Shown one piece after another: positions 39,686 through 49,599 of a stretch of 64,000 bases of DNA; position 1 is the first letter of the stretch; every line of letters starts with the position of its first letter. Source of the stretch: Hormiphora californensis (taxonomy: Eukaryota; Ctenophora; Tentaculata; Cydippida; Pleurobrachiidae); the NCBI GenBank assembly GCA_020137815.1, contig CM035353.1:2241982-2305981 (forward strand), read 5' to 3'. The notes below the pieces were generated by a model. The model was not told the DNA's origin. It worked only from the letters and a program-made list of their open reading frames with translations, and searched no databases. The translations under genes were made by a program, and so were the position numbers.

Positions 39686-41626
39686 GACACCTCGAGTTTG
39701 GAAATTTTGTACAGGTCCGTAGACCACCTAAACATTGGCCAATTTTGTTAATTTTGGTACCAAACTGTCAGAAAATGTCTGAACTACTGAATTACTAAAT
39801 ATTATGATAATTATGCATCACTGAGCTGAATTATGATGCATAATATGCCAAAAAAAGCCTTTTTTACGTTACATTTGTAACGACCGTAACGTTACGGTCG
39901 TTACAAAATACGGTCATTTTAGGCAACGACCCACGGCGTGCCTGGTGAAATTTTAACACGACCTAGCATGCGACGGGAAACCACCACTTGTACGTGGTAG
40001 CTGAGGGTCTACAGAATGGCGCTACGGTGCGGGAAAAAAAAGTCCATGCCCTAAAATCGTTTTTTTTACTTTTATTTGATTTGGGTCAAAATTGGCTATA
40101 TTAAACGTGGTCCCGAAAAATCCATAATGACTTGGCACACGAAATATGTCACCCCTACCTATTTTTGCACGTAGAATCGATTGCCGTTGAAGTCGAATCT
40201 CTAAAATGACTGTAAAATGGTCAAAAGTTGATTTTTTACCATTTTTTGGAGGTTTTTGGCCCCTAAACCATTGAAAACGTTGAGATAGGAATTTGAAACT
40301 AGTGCCAATCGTTAAAATGGTCATTTTTCTACCAAGAACCAAGTTTTCGTGTATATCCGATTTATGGTTAAATTTGGGCAAATTGTTGAAATCTGCCAAC
40401 TAGGAGAACCGTAACTTGATTTTCTTGTTTTTTGGATTTTGGCTTTTTTGACAAACTTCTGATTGAAATGGTCAATCGGGACCATGCTTAAGTTGTTTAT
40501 GGGACAATTTTCGACTAAAATCCAAGATTTCATACCAATCCAATAACAGATCGTTGATTTATAGAAAATTTAAGTAGGCAAAACGGTGAAAATAAGCAAG
40601 AAAAGTTGTCATTTTGACCGTTTTGCCTACTTAAATTTTCTATAAATCAACGATCTGTTATTGGATTGGTATGAAATCTTGGATTTTAGTCGAAAATTGT
40701 CCCATAAACAACTTAAGCATGGTCCCGATTGACCATTTCAATCAGAAGTTTGTCAAAAATGCCAAAATCCAAAAAACAAGAAAATCAAGTTACGGTTCTC
40801 CTAGTTGGCAGATTTCAACAATTTGCCCAAATTTAACCATAAATCGGATATACACGAAAACTTGGTTCTTGGTAGAAAAATGACCATTTTAACGATTGGC
40901 ACTAGTTTCAAATTCCTATCTCAACGTTTTCAATGGTTTAGGGGCCAAAAACCTCCAAAAAATGGTAAAAAATCAACTTTTGACCATTTTACAGTCATTT
41001 TAGAGATTCGACTTCAACGGCAATCGATTCTACGTGCAAAAATAGGTAGGGGTGACATATTTCGTGTGCCAAGTCATTATGGATTTTTCGGGACCACGTT
41101 TAATATAGCCAATTTTGACCCAAATCAAATAAAAGTAAAAAAAACGATTTTAGGGCATGGACTTTTTTTTCCCGCACCGTAGCGCCATTCTGTAGACCCT
41201 CAGCTACCACGTACAAGTGGTGGTTTCCCGTCGCATGCTAGGTCGTGTTAAAATTTCACCAGGCACGCCGTGGACCGTAACATTACGGTGGTAAAACGTT
41301 ACGGTCGTTTCAAATGTAACGACCGTAACGTTACGGTCGTTACAAATGTAACGACCGTTACGTTACAGTCGTTACATATGTAACGACCGTTACGTTACGG
41401 TCGTTACGACAATTTTATGTGTAATTTTAAATAGAATACACTGTAACGACCGAAACGTTACGGTCGTTACCAATGTTACGGTCGCTAATTAATTAATAAT
41501 TAATTAATTAATAATCAATTAAACTGACGCGACATACCGAAATGATCAGTCCTTTACCCGCTTTCAGATGATATAATTTTTTTTGAAATTCTCCGAGTTT
41601 GAAATTTTGGTGTCAATTTGGTGAGA
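39686..41626. mobile_element. Foldback element, about 1.9 kb
   Basis: A very long inverted repeat. The inner boundary is at 40588 / 40618, around a 30-bp loop, and the inner arms are almost identical over more than 700 bp. The outer ends are gtctcaccaaattgacacc at 39693 and ggtgtcaatttggtgagac at about 41605. Identical 125-codon frames in both arms (40399-40022 minus, 40805-41182 plus) are a consequence of arm identity; no protein family is recognised. Direct repeats flank the whole unit, at 39282-39370 and 41634-41740. Confidence 0.93.
41275..41490. repeat. Palindromic satellite, GTAACGACCGTAACGTTACG type
   Basis: A 28-bp perfect palindrome centred on AACGTT recurs four to five times in tandem with spacers caaatgt or catatgt. 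Another copy is at 39870-39906 in the opposite arm of the foldback. Confidence 0.9.
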
Positions 41627-41794
41627 CACACCCGGCAGAGCATTTCATGTTTTGTTGAGTGGCGCGCGCACACGTCCATCAAACTGTGTCAATGAGGTGT
41701 TTGATGAAGGAGTAGCTCGTCACTGTGCGCGCGGCTCTAGTTGCTACACCGTTGCCCCTCGCAACGAAAGTGTGACCAAAATGGTCCCTCTACC

Positions 41795-42032
41795 GATTAG
41801 TTAGTATACCAAAATGTCGTTTTCGAGTTCTAACCCTGCTATGCCTTTTTACAAAGTAAAAAGGCATCCGGGTGAATGCCTTCGGCATTCACCCGGGCAG
41901 GGAAAAAATGTCCCTCTACCGATTAGTTAGTATACCAAAATGTCGTTTTCGAATTCTAACCCTGCTATGCCTTTTTACAAAGTAAAAAGGCATCCGGGTG
42001 ATTCGGCATTCACCCGGGCAGGGAAAAAATAA
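41795..42032. repeat. Tandem pair of double-hairpin units
   Basis: A unit of about 122 bp (tccctctaccgattagttag ... gcagggaaaaaat) occurs twice. Each contains the hairpins TGCCTTTTTAC..GTAAAAAGGCA and GGGTGAATGCC..GGCATTCACCC. The second unit has lost 9 bp from the second stem. Confidence 0.9.
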
Positions 42033-42464
42033 TTGTACCGTTAGTTAGGCATTTGTAGGTCAATTACTTGTACACCCAAAAATTATGCCAAATCTGTCGT
42101 TATCTGTTGGTAATTTTGGACTAAAGCCAAATTTTGAAAGTGTCCAAAATTACCCTGCAAAACAAAGGTACCCCAGATTACGGTACGTTTACGTAGGGCG
42201 CGCGGTCGGAGGAGTGGGTCCGTTCGCGCGCTTTGCTATTCTTCTACACAAGCTTCCATGACAACATGTGTGTTTCACTTGCTGCAGCTGATCCGGATGA
42301 TGATTGTAGATCAGGGATTCACGAGTCACGCGAGTAGACTGTAAAATCACACACATATTACAGAGCTCCTATGAATGGTTCACAGAGGGGGTACTGCAGA
42401 AAGGGCTGCTGCAGGAAAACAATATAGCAAGCAGAAACTTGTTAAGATCTAGAAAAAAAATACG

Positions 42465-43556
42465 ATGAATAGAAAAGAAGCCGCAGCCCGCATGTCATTA
42501 CTGAGGTACGTTGTGTAGCGTGAATCTGAAACATGCACACTGGCCTCCTTCTCTCCTATTTCTGATTTGGCTGTTCAACTTTTAACAACTGCTCTTTAGC
42601 TCTCTTGAACTCGGAATAGCTTAATTTTTCGTGTTTCATTTGGATATACACTTGATTCCATGGGTCGCTTGACTGGAGAGATGGTGCAATTTAATCGGCT
42701 AAACAAACGTGGCCTACTTCTACATGTACCTAAACACGAGTTAGGTACAGCTGCAGTTACGTCTTTTTACCAGGAAAAAGGCACTACACTATATCGTGTG
42801 ATGTGCACTGTGGGGTCTGGCATAGACTCTGTGGCGCTAGACACCATGTGCAGTAGTACGGCCTTGGGTTTCCTTGCCTTGTTAGACCTTCCTTCCGAGT
42901 TTGAACAAAACAGGGTTTTCCTGTAAGCTATCGGAGCTTACACCTCCCGGTTATCTCTCATTTTTCAGTGAAACTCCGTGAAGAGTTAGACAAAAAGGAG
43001 GAAGTGAAGTTACGAAGACAGAGAGTGGCCGATGAGAAAAGATTCCAAGAGACACTAAAACTTCGTCAACGAAATGAGGTGGGTGACATGTCCAGGAACC
43101 GACCGAATCAGGAAATACTAGTCCCTGATTGGCTGATAACCAGTCACGTGACCTAAATAACGAGTTCTGATTGGTTGTTTACTTATTTCGGTCGGTTCCT
43201 AGTGATGTCCAACCAAAATAATAGGAGAACCATATGTAACACCCACCCAACCACCCTAACTGTCATTGGTGCAATACCCCCTGTCTCAGAAGTGTCTGGC
43301 GCCGCAGTCCCCATCTGAGCACACTGTCAAATCGGGGGGCCAGAAGCCAGTCCCCGGAACCGATTGCATTTGGATATATATTTTTCTCTGAATTGGGAGT
43401 TTTCAAAACCTTTTCTCTCAGATTTACGCCCTAAATGCAGCTATGAAGAAGTTAGAGGAAGATCGATTTCTCGAGTACAAACAGGGAAAGAGTGGAGGAA
43501 TCAAGTCACCCGTTCCCGAAAGTTGTGACTCAGCTCATAGACTTGGGGCGGTGTAG
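42465..43556 (+). CDS. Small charged coiled-coil protein, exons partly resolved
   Basis: Two exons are well supported: 42969-43078 (tttttcag| ... AATGAG|GTGGGT), reading KLREELDKKEEVKLRRQR, and 43422-43556 (tctcag|), reading IYALNAAMKKLEEDRFLEY and ending at TAG 43554-43556. Heptad-like charge patterning suggests one long helix or coiled coil. A candidate first exon at 42465-42505 (MNRKEAAARMSLL) has a good donor, but its phase (2) does not join the next exon (needs 1), so either another exon lies between or the start is elsewhere. The family is not recognised; small helical proteins of this type include ciliary microtubule-associated proteins, but I have no motif to claim that. Confidence 0.55.
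43093..43201. mobile_element. hAT-like MITE copy 10, 109 bp
   Basis: Near-complete copy. It begins 14 bp after the 5' splice site at 43078 of the coiled-coil gene. Target duplication imperfect (gacatgtc / gtgatgtc). Confidence 0.92.
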
Positions 43557-44061
43557 TGGGAATATTTGTAATTTGAATTTTTTTATCAGAAAAGTGTAAC
43601 TATATGTATATATTGAATGTGTTAAGAAAGAGGGTGGATCAATTCGAGAGAGGGGTAGAAATGCAATTGTTGAAATGGTCGGATTATGGAAGATCAACTC
43701 GATTTTAATTCTACCATGAACCATATTGTTTTATTTGCCAGCAAATACCATTGCATGATTGTTGACCAACCAGCGAGAGGGGCAACACTGGAGCGCTTGT
43801 CAGCACATTTCAGGGAGAAATCCGCGCGGTACAAGGCTCTTTAACAGCTCTCTGTACGCGCGCGAAATATTGCACTGTGGTGGGTTGACACAATCTACTC
43901 TCAACACACCGCAGCACTTTCTGTGCTAGTCGCGAGTGCGCTCCCTCCGTCCTTTGCCCCTCTCTCGCTTGATTAAACACTGAACACACGGTTGATTTCG
44001 GGGGGAATAAAAATTAAAAATTATCACTCAAACACTGAGAGAATCCTCTTCATCATCGTGT
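43557..44061. other. Intergenic, converging gene ends
   Basis: Separates the 3' ends of the coiled-coil gene (plus) and RPS2 (minus). No further gene seen. Confidence 0.5.
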
Positions 44062-44449
44062 CTAGTACTTGACCTCCTTCTTGGCCTGCTTCACGAAGGG
44101 CTTAGCAAGGTAGTCAGTGAACTCCTGGTAGGGCGAGTTGGTGAACACAGTTGGGCTCCACATATCAGGGGTCAGGTAACTGTAGGTAGCGGCAATGGCG
44201 GCGAAGGTAGCCTTGGCGAAGTTACCAAGGGTCGCAGTCTGGCCAATGGCACAGGTGTAACAATCCTCGAAACCAGACATGGCGAGTAGTTTCTTGGGGA
44301 TGGGAGCGGAGACAAGTCCGGTTCCACGGGGGGCAGGGACGAGTCGGACAAGGACGGAACCACACTTGCCGGTCACTTTGCAGGGAACGGTGTGGGGAGA
44401 TCCGATCTTGTTGCCCCAGTATCCTCGCCTGAGGGAAGGTAGGGAGGGT

Positions 44450-44515
<66 letters not shown>

Positions 44516-44847
44516 TAGACAATGACATTAGTGCCAACACTTCCCATATACATACTGAGTACTGCACCTCTCCCGTGTCCCACATATACAGGGTGTCCCA
44601 CATATAAATTACCTGACGGGCACCACGGATAGTTTAGCCAGGATGATAGCACCTCGAATGGCAGTGGCGACTTCCTTGGAGCACTTGACTCCTAGACCGA
44701 TGTGGCCATCGTAATCTCCAATGGCAACGAATGCCTTGAATCGGGTCCTCTGTCCGGCACGGGTCTGTTTCTGGACGGGCATGATCTTCATAACCTGGAA
44801 CGGGAGAGAGGGTTACTGGAGAGTAAGTGAGTGTATGTGAGTATTTG

Positions 44848-44881
<34 letters not shown>

Positions 44882-44882
44882 G

Positions 44883-44929
<47 letters not shown>

Positions 44930-45501
44930 CAAGTAAGTAATTAAGTAAGTAAGTAAGCAAGTAAGTAAGTAAGTGAGTAAGTAAGTAAGTAATTAAGTAA
45001 GTAAGTAACAACGAGTTACGCTCAGATTGTAGTTTCTCAACAATTCTCACTATACGATCTACGAACAGATTGTGTGGGTACTACTAACCTCATCCTTGAG
45101 CTTGGTTCCCAGGAAAAAGTCAATGATCTCACTCTCCTTGATGGGCAGAGAGAACAGGTAGATCTCCTCGATTTTCTTGATCATACCATCCTTTACCAGT
45201 CGTCCGAGTTTGGTGCAAGGGAACCATTCCTTGTTCTCACCTAGAGAGGGGGCAACTCGTTAGTATCTCAGGAAGGGTTTAGAACTATGAATAGGGAAAC
45301 CTGCACAGAGAAACAATTAGATAAATTCAAAAGGGAGGAGATGGGTCAAGGGGGCGTTAATAACTTACCGGCTCCTCGGTTGCCACCACGGTTACCACCA
45401 CGGCCCCGACCTCGGCTTCCCCCACGGCTGCTGCCTCCTCGGCCAAAACCTCCACGAGAGCTTGGGGCTGGTGCACCGGCTGAATTAGCTGTATCCGCCA
45501 T
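44062..45501 (-). CDS. RPS2: 40S ribosomal protein S2 (uS5)
   Basis: Cytosolic small-subunit protein of the decoding-centre region. Four exons: 45501-45369 (short RGG/RG-rich N terminus, [17 protein letters not shown]), 45240-45089 ([17 protein letters not shown] ... [11 protein letters not shown]), 44794-44613 ([40 protein letters not shown]) and 44428-44062 ([45 protein letters not shown]). All donors and acceptors are canonical and phases agree. The C-terminal extension is shorter than in human S2. Introns carry GA and AAGT microsatellites. An AG about 15 bp upstream of the ATG may mark a 5'UTR intron. It lies about 0.2 kb downstream of RPL29 on the same strand. Confidence 0.97.
44449..44514. 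repeat. (GA)n microsatellite
   Basis: About 32 GA units in the last RPS2 intron. Confidence 0.95.
44848..45008. repeat. (AAGT)n microsatellite
   Basis: About 40 AAGT units with a few substitutions in the second RPS2 intron. Confidence 0.95.
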
Positions 45502-45708
45502 TGGTTGCTTTGTTTCTATACAAGAAGTGGCAGGGTTAGGAGAGTTGGACGGAATAATTTTACAGGTGGGGATATTACATCGAGTGAGTTTTTTCTATAC
45601 ACAGAATTCGGGGTCAGGTTAGAGTTGGAAATTGCAATGGGGGAGAGGGGTTTAAGCAGTAAAACAGCAGTCATGATAAGTTAAAAAGAACCAACAACAC
45701 AAATCACT

Positions 45709-45987
45709 CTACTGGGCGGCCTTCTTCTTCTTTTCTGTGTTGTGTTTCTTTGAGAATTTCAGATTCCTGAAAAGGATGGAAAAGTGGTTAAATGCTTTGG
45801 TCACGAGCAAACAATGTCAGCTACAATTTAAGAAAATTACAATTTAGCAGAAAATTAAATTTCACCTGGCGAATTTGGAGTCCATGCCCTTGACAGCGAT
45901 CTTCTTGGGGACATTGGGTTTCTTGATTCCGTTTCGGTGAGCCTTTCTGTTCTGGTTATGGTTGGTGTGGTTCTTACTCTTGGCCAT
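45709..45987 (-). CDS. RPL29: 60S ribosomal protein L29 (eL29)
   Basis: Two exons, 45987-45866 and 45766-45709, encode a 59-residue, strongly basic protein. It begins [20 protein letters not shown], the diagnostic N terminus of eL29, followed by [20 protein letters not shown] and ending [15 protein letters not shown]. It is a component of the large cytosolic ribosomal subunit. The length is that of short invertebrate and fungal L29 rather than the extended mammalian form. Splice sites are GT..AG and the frame is continuous. It stands directly upstream of RPS2. Confidence 0.97.
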
Positions 45988-45998
45988 ACCGCTGCTGG

Positions 45999-46115
45999 CT
46001 AGTATTGGATAGTGGGGGGTTTAGAGTTTAGACACGAGGTAGGTGTGGGGGCTGGCTAGTGTTTGGATAGTGGGGGGTTTAGAGTGGGGGTTTTAGATAC
46101 GAGGGGGGGGGGGGG
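45999..46115. repeat. Tandem duplication upstream of RPL29
   Basis: The word ggctggctagt.ttggatagtggggggtttagag occurs twice about 55 bp apart, followed by a poly-G run. Confidence 0.8.
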
Positions 46116-46372
46116 CGGGCTGGATACATATATTGTTTGAACCTATTCAGTGGGGTTTAGACAAGAGAAGCCGGGCGGGAGTTGGGATTAGAGGGTCAAA
46201 TAAACTTCTAATGTTGGTATGCGGATTTATGTAAATTATGCTATGATTCAGTTGAATATATATCAGTATATTTAACACAATACTATACACATTGAAACAT
46301 GATGACACCAGCTATTTACACACAGAAGAAAAAAAGAATATATTCCCCATCAGTTTACCAAGCCTTTAAACT

Positions 46373-46443
46373 ACAGTCGGACCCCGATTTACCGGGATGA
46401 TCGGGGGAAAGGGTTTTGCCCGGTGAATCGGGGTCCGACTGTA
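46373..46443. mobile_element. Compact Tc1/mariner-type MITE, 71 bp
   Basis: Palindromic element with termini CAGTCGGACCCCGATTTA / ATCGGGGTCCGACTG flanked by TA on both sides. A related copy at 11846-13272 is split by a LINE. Confidence 0.85.
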
Positions 46444-46613
46444 ATAAATCACATTAATGTTCAGACTAACATTGAATTACCTACTACACTAAAATTGCTC
46501 ATCCCAACATTTTTATCCAAAATAAAATGTGAAAATAACAGAGAGCTGGGCATTTAAAAAACAATAAAACATCAAATCGAAATCAGCCACAATCAATACT
46601 ATTTATATTTGAG

Positions 46614-46710
46614 CAGGAACCGACCGAATCAGGAAATACTGGTCCCTGATTGGCTGATAACCAGTCACGTGACCTAAATAAGGAGTTCTGATTGGTTGTA
46701 TACTTGTTTA
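46614..46710. mobile_element. hAT-like MITE copy 11, right end lost
   Basis: The left terminus and core are intact, but it fades out at about 46706-46710 and overlaps the stop codon of the FAPP2-like gene. Confidence 0.85.
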
Positions 46711-48969
46711 TGACAGTAGCCGGTTGTTGATATAGAATCGCTCTAAGAACTGTGTGAGGTGGCCGATAGCCGTAGCATAGGTTTTCATATCAGTCAGTAC
46801 AGCTTTATCAGTATTATCCATCCCATCGTGACCTGGTGGATGTTGATTGTTAATAAACAATAATCCGGGGTCAGTGGAAGTTGGTTTAATAATACGGGGT
46901 ATTTCATAATACCACCTCCCGATCGCCAATTAGGAGAAGGCTGGGAAGGTGGCTATCGTGTGCTGGTCATTTAGGTTCGAGCAACTTGGCCGACAATATC
47001 CCAGAGATTACTACCCAAATTCTCACCTAAAGCCCGTAGGATGTCCCAGAGATATGATCTCTACCCAAATTCTCACCTAAAGCCCGTAGGATGTCCTCCC
47101 GATAGGGAATAGTTTTAGCAGCCACATTGTACATACTCCTAGACATCATATTGTGGTGACTCTTCAAACTTCTCTCATACGACTCCAAAAACCTGCAGGT
47201 GGAAATTATTAGATAGGCCAACAAATAAAAATCATGGGCCCTAGATTTACCGGGATGCTTGGTAAATATCGGAGTGAAATATATTGAATTCCCTCCATAT
47301 CTCTTGGGGGGTCAATTGCAGTTATTGGTTATGAAATTACCCCTCCGCGCAATAATAAGTAGGTGTAACTTCGTAACCAACTGCAGTCCCAGTACCCCCC
47401 CCAGTACTTCTCGGGCCGTCAACTACCCAGTAGGAACCGACCGAAACAAGTAAACAGCCAATCAGAACTCGTTATTAAGGTCACGTGACTGGTTATCAGC
47501 CAATCAGAGACCAGTACTTCTCGGGCCGTCAACTACCCAGTACTTACAATGGTGACATATCCGACTGGTTGGTAGCACTTGCCACTGCCAACAATAACTC
47601 CTTGATAAAGTTCAGTTCCCTGTAAAGCCACAATAGGGCAGTACAGGAAGAGTGTTTGGCTAGTGTCGTACCTGTACCTGCAACAAAGAATTGATTGTTT
47701 GGGCAACAGTTACATCGGGCGGCGGGCCTCGCAATAGTTTCATTTTGAACCTTGATGCGAACAATTGGGAGGGGTTGACATATTGCAATAACCGGGCAAT
47801 AACAGCACGCAGTGTATTTATCGAATCTACTTCAACCCCTTCAAAAACGTTTCCTATTACTCGTACCTATCTCGAGATGAACCATCGATTGAAGGGTATC
47901 CGACTTGCTGGGATGAAGGTTTAGCTTTGTTTTTAGTTTCTGGATGTTGTTGGACATGTCCATAGAGAGGGGTAGGACCGCGTTACCACCGATCGTTAAG
48001 AGCAATTTTGGGACAGGTACACACGCATCTGTCGGGGGAGGGGGTTGCATTGGTAATTAGTAAGGGGGCAAATGTAGGGACCATCTAGGTTGAGGGGGTT
48101 TAAATGGGAAGTAGGGGTTGTGTTCAAAATGTTGTGACAAAACATTGTACAATCAATGCAGCACCTTACCTAAAAAAGCTACTGATGGAATGGCATCAGC
48201 TCTCAGGTACAAATCCTCAAACCTATCCGCTATACCCGTAAAATATGTACACGGCAACTTTTCAGCGCGTTTACTTCCCAAAACCTGGGGTGTGCTAATG
48301 TCTGTTGTACTGATGTCTGTTGATCCGTTGGGGAACAGGAAGGTGTCTGTGTCGTTGGAACAGTTTCCCGAGGGAGGGTTGTAGGAGCCAAGAGAGAGGG
48401 CCGGAATATTATCTTCTCCACTTATATTGTGGGAGAAACATCTGCGTATAAGGGGTGTTGAGGTGTCCTGATGATCGTCACCAGTTACATTTTGTGTACA
48501 CGCATCAAGTGTTTTACTAAATTCCTCACATAGCTCATTTATCATGGTCCTACAGAGTTTCATTTGTTCAGCATCAGGTTCACTCTTGTTACACAGTGTG
48601 GTCAACTAAAGGGAGGGTAGCACAGCGTTAACTCAGCAGAAAGAAACTATACAAAGAGAAACCACCTCACTTTCTCGCATATAGAAAAATCTCCCTTGAC
48701 CCCCTCTCTCACACATACCTCATCTACTTTATCAGATAACAAAGCCCGAATTGTCCTCAGTTCACTCTTGTGTTCGTTGAAACTGGATAGCGTGACAGTG
48801 GTAATATCAGGCATCTCCTCGCTGATATTTGCCTTTGTGCTACCAAGGTGGATAATCCACTTTTGACGGCCCGGTTTGCTGTTCGCACGGAGGTATATCC
48901 GTTGTGTGCTGGTGAGAATGTCAAACCTATCAGGGGATATCTCATTAGAGAGAGAGAGAGGTGGGGAGT

Positions 48970-49023
<54 letters not shown>

Positions 49024-49054
49024 GGGGGGGGGAGAGAGGGAGAGAGATAGAGAG

Positions 49055-49120
<66 letters not shown>

Positions 49121-49264
49121 CCAGTGGGGTGCTCTAACCTCAAAACATCAACAGGGTGGACAAGTATGTTACAGGCCTCTAGTTTGAAACTGCCCCTGCA
49201 CCCTGTATCAGTCGTATTAGCGTCCTTGTAATATGTCAATGTACCATCCTTCAGAATAAACCAC
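46708..49264 (-). CDS. PLEKHA8: FAPP2-like PH plus GLTP-domain lipid transfer protein (5' exon missing)
   Basis: Vertebrate FAPP2 binds Golgi PI4P through its PH domain and transfers glucosylceramide through its GLTP domain. Exons: 49264-49139 (PH: WFILKDGTLTYYKD, GCRGSFKLEACNILVH), 48926-48719 (PH end: RIYLRANSKPGRQKWIIHLG), 48605-48170 (linker, Asp/Ser/Thr-rich), 48028-47867 (GLTP start: VLPLSMDMSNNIQKLKTKL), 47677-47548 (ALLWLYRELNFIKELLL, aligned with the WLKR core), 47192-47077 (SLKSHHNMMSRSMYNVAAKT, aligned with the LRQHHGW helix) and 46832-46708. The first PH strands (start to the WF) were not found, so the 5' exon lies beyond 49264, perhaps past the lectin genes, or is absent. The stop codon lies in a truncated MITE. 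The exon ending at 47077 has a duplicated donor. Confidence 0.85.
47017..47095. repeat. 50-bp x2 duplication of a FAPP2 5' splice site
   Basis: The string ctacccaaattctcacctaa agcccgtaggatgtcc occurs twice, 50 bp apart. On the minus strand each reads CGGGCTTTAG|GTGAGAATTTG, exon end plus donor (47077 and 47027). Confidence 0.93.
47400..47550. mobile_element. hAT-like MITE copy 12, truncated between 31-bp direct repeats
   Basis: MITE sequence 47431-47515 lacks its right end. Flanking it, gtacttctcgggccgtcaac tacccagta occurs on both sides, much longer than the family's 8-bp duplication, so recombination rather than simple insertion shaped this site. Confidence 0.8.
48950..49118. repeat. (GA)n-(GT)n compound microsatellite
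   Basis: GA-rich tract followed by about 29 GT units in a FAPP2-like intron. Confidence 0.95.
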
Positions 49265-49554
49265 CTGCGGGGGGGGGGGGGGGGTCAGAAAATAGATAGA
49301 CTATAGAGTGGGTTAAAGGGAAGGGGATCAGAAAACAGAGAGAGAGAGAGATAGAGGGGGAGAGAGAGTGGGAGAGAGAGAGAGAGAGAGAGAGTGGGTA
49401 AGGAGGAGTGTGATAGAGAAAGAGATATCGCGGAATAGGAGAGGTGTGAGAAAAGAGGGATGATGAACAATGAAGACTGTCAGCCCAGATGTCGGAGACG
49501 ACAGATTAACAGAGAATAGAGACGTTAGGCAATAAATTTCACGCCTCTAATTCT

Positions 49555-49599
49555 TGTATAAATATATTCCCCCGCCCCACTACTTCTTCACACCTCAAC
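49555..49599 (+). promoter_or_regulatory. Candidate TATA box for lectin gene 1
   Basis: TATAAATATA begins at about 49557, some 40 bp before the start codon. The 5' leader must be short if this is the promoter. Confidence 0.4.

Noticed and set aside
40022-41182. Identical 125-codon frames on opposite strands
   Set aside because: They coincide with identical arms of a foldback. Composition is not protein-like, and no family is recognised.
42660-42926. 88-codon plus-strand frame between coiled-coil gene exons
   Set aside because: It would add a large insert with no family signal; acceptor and donor at its ends are not convincing, although a short exon here remains possible.
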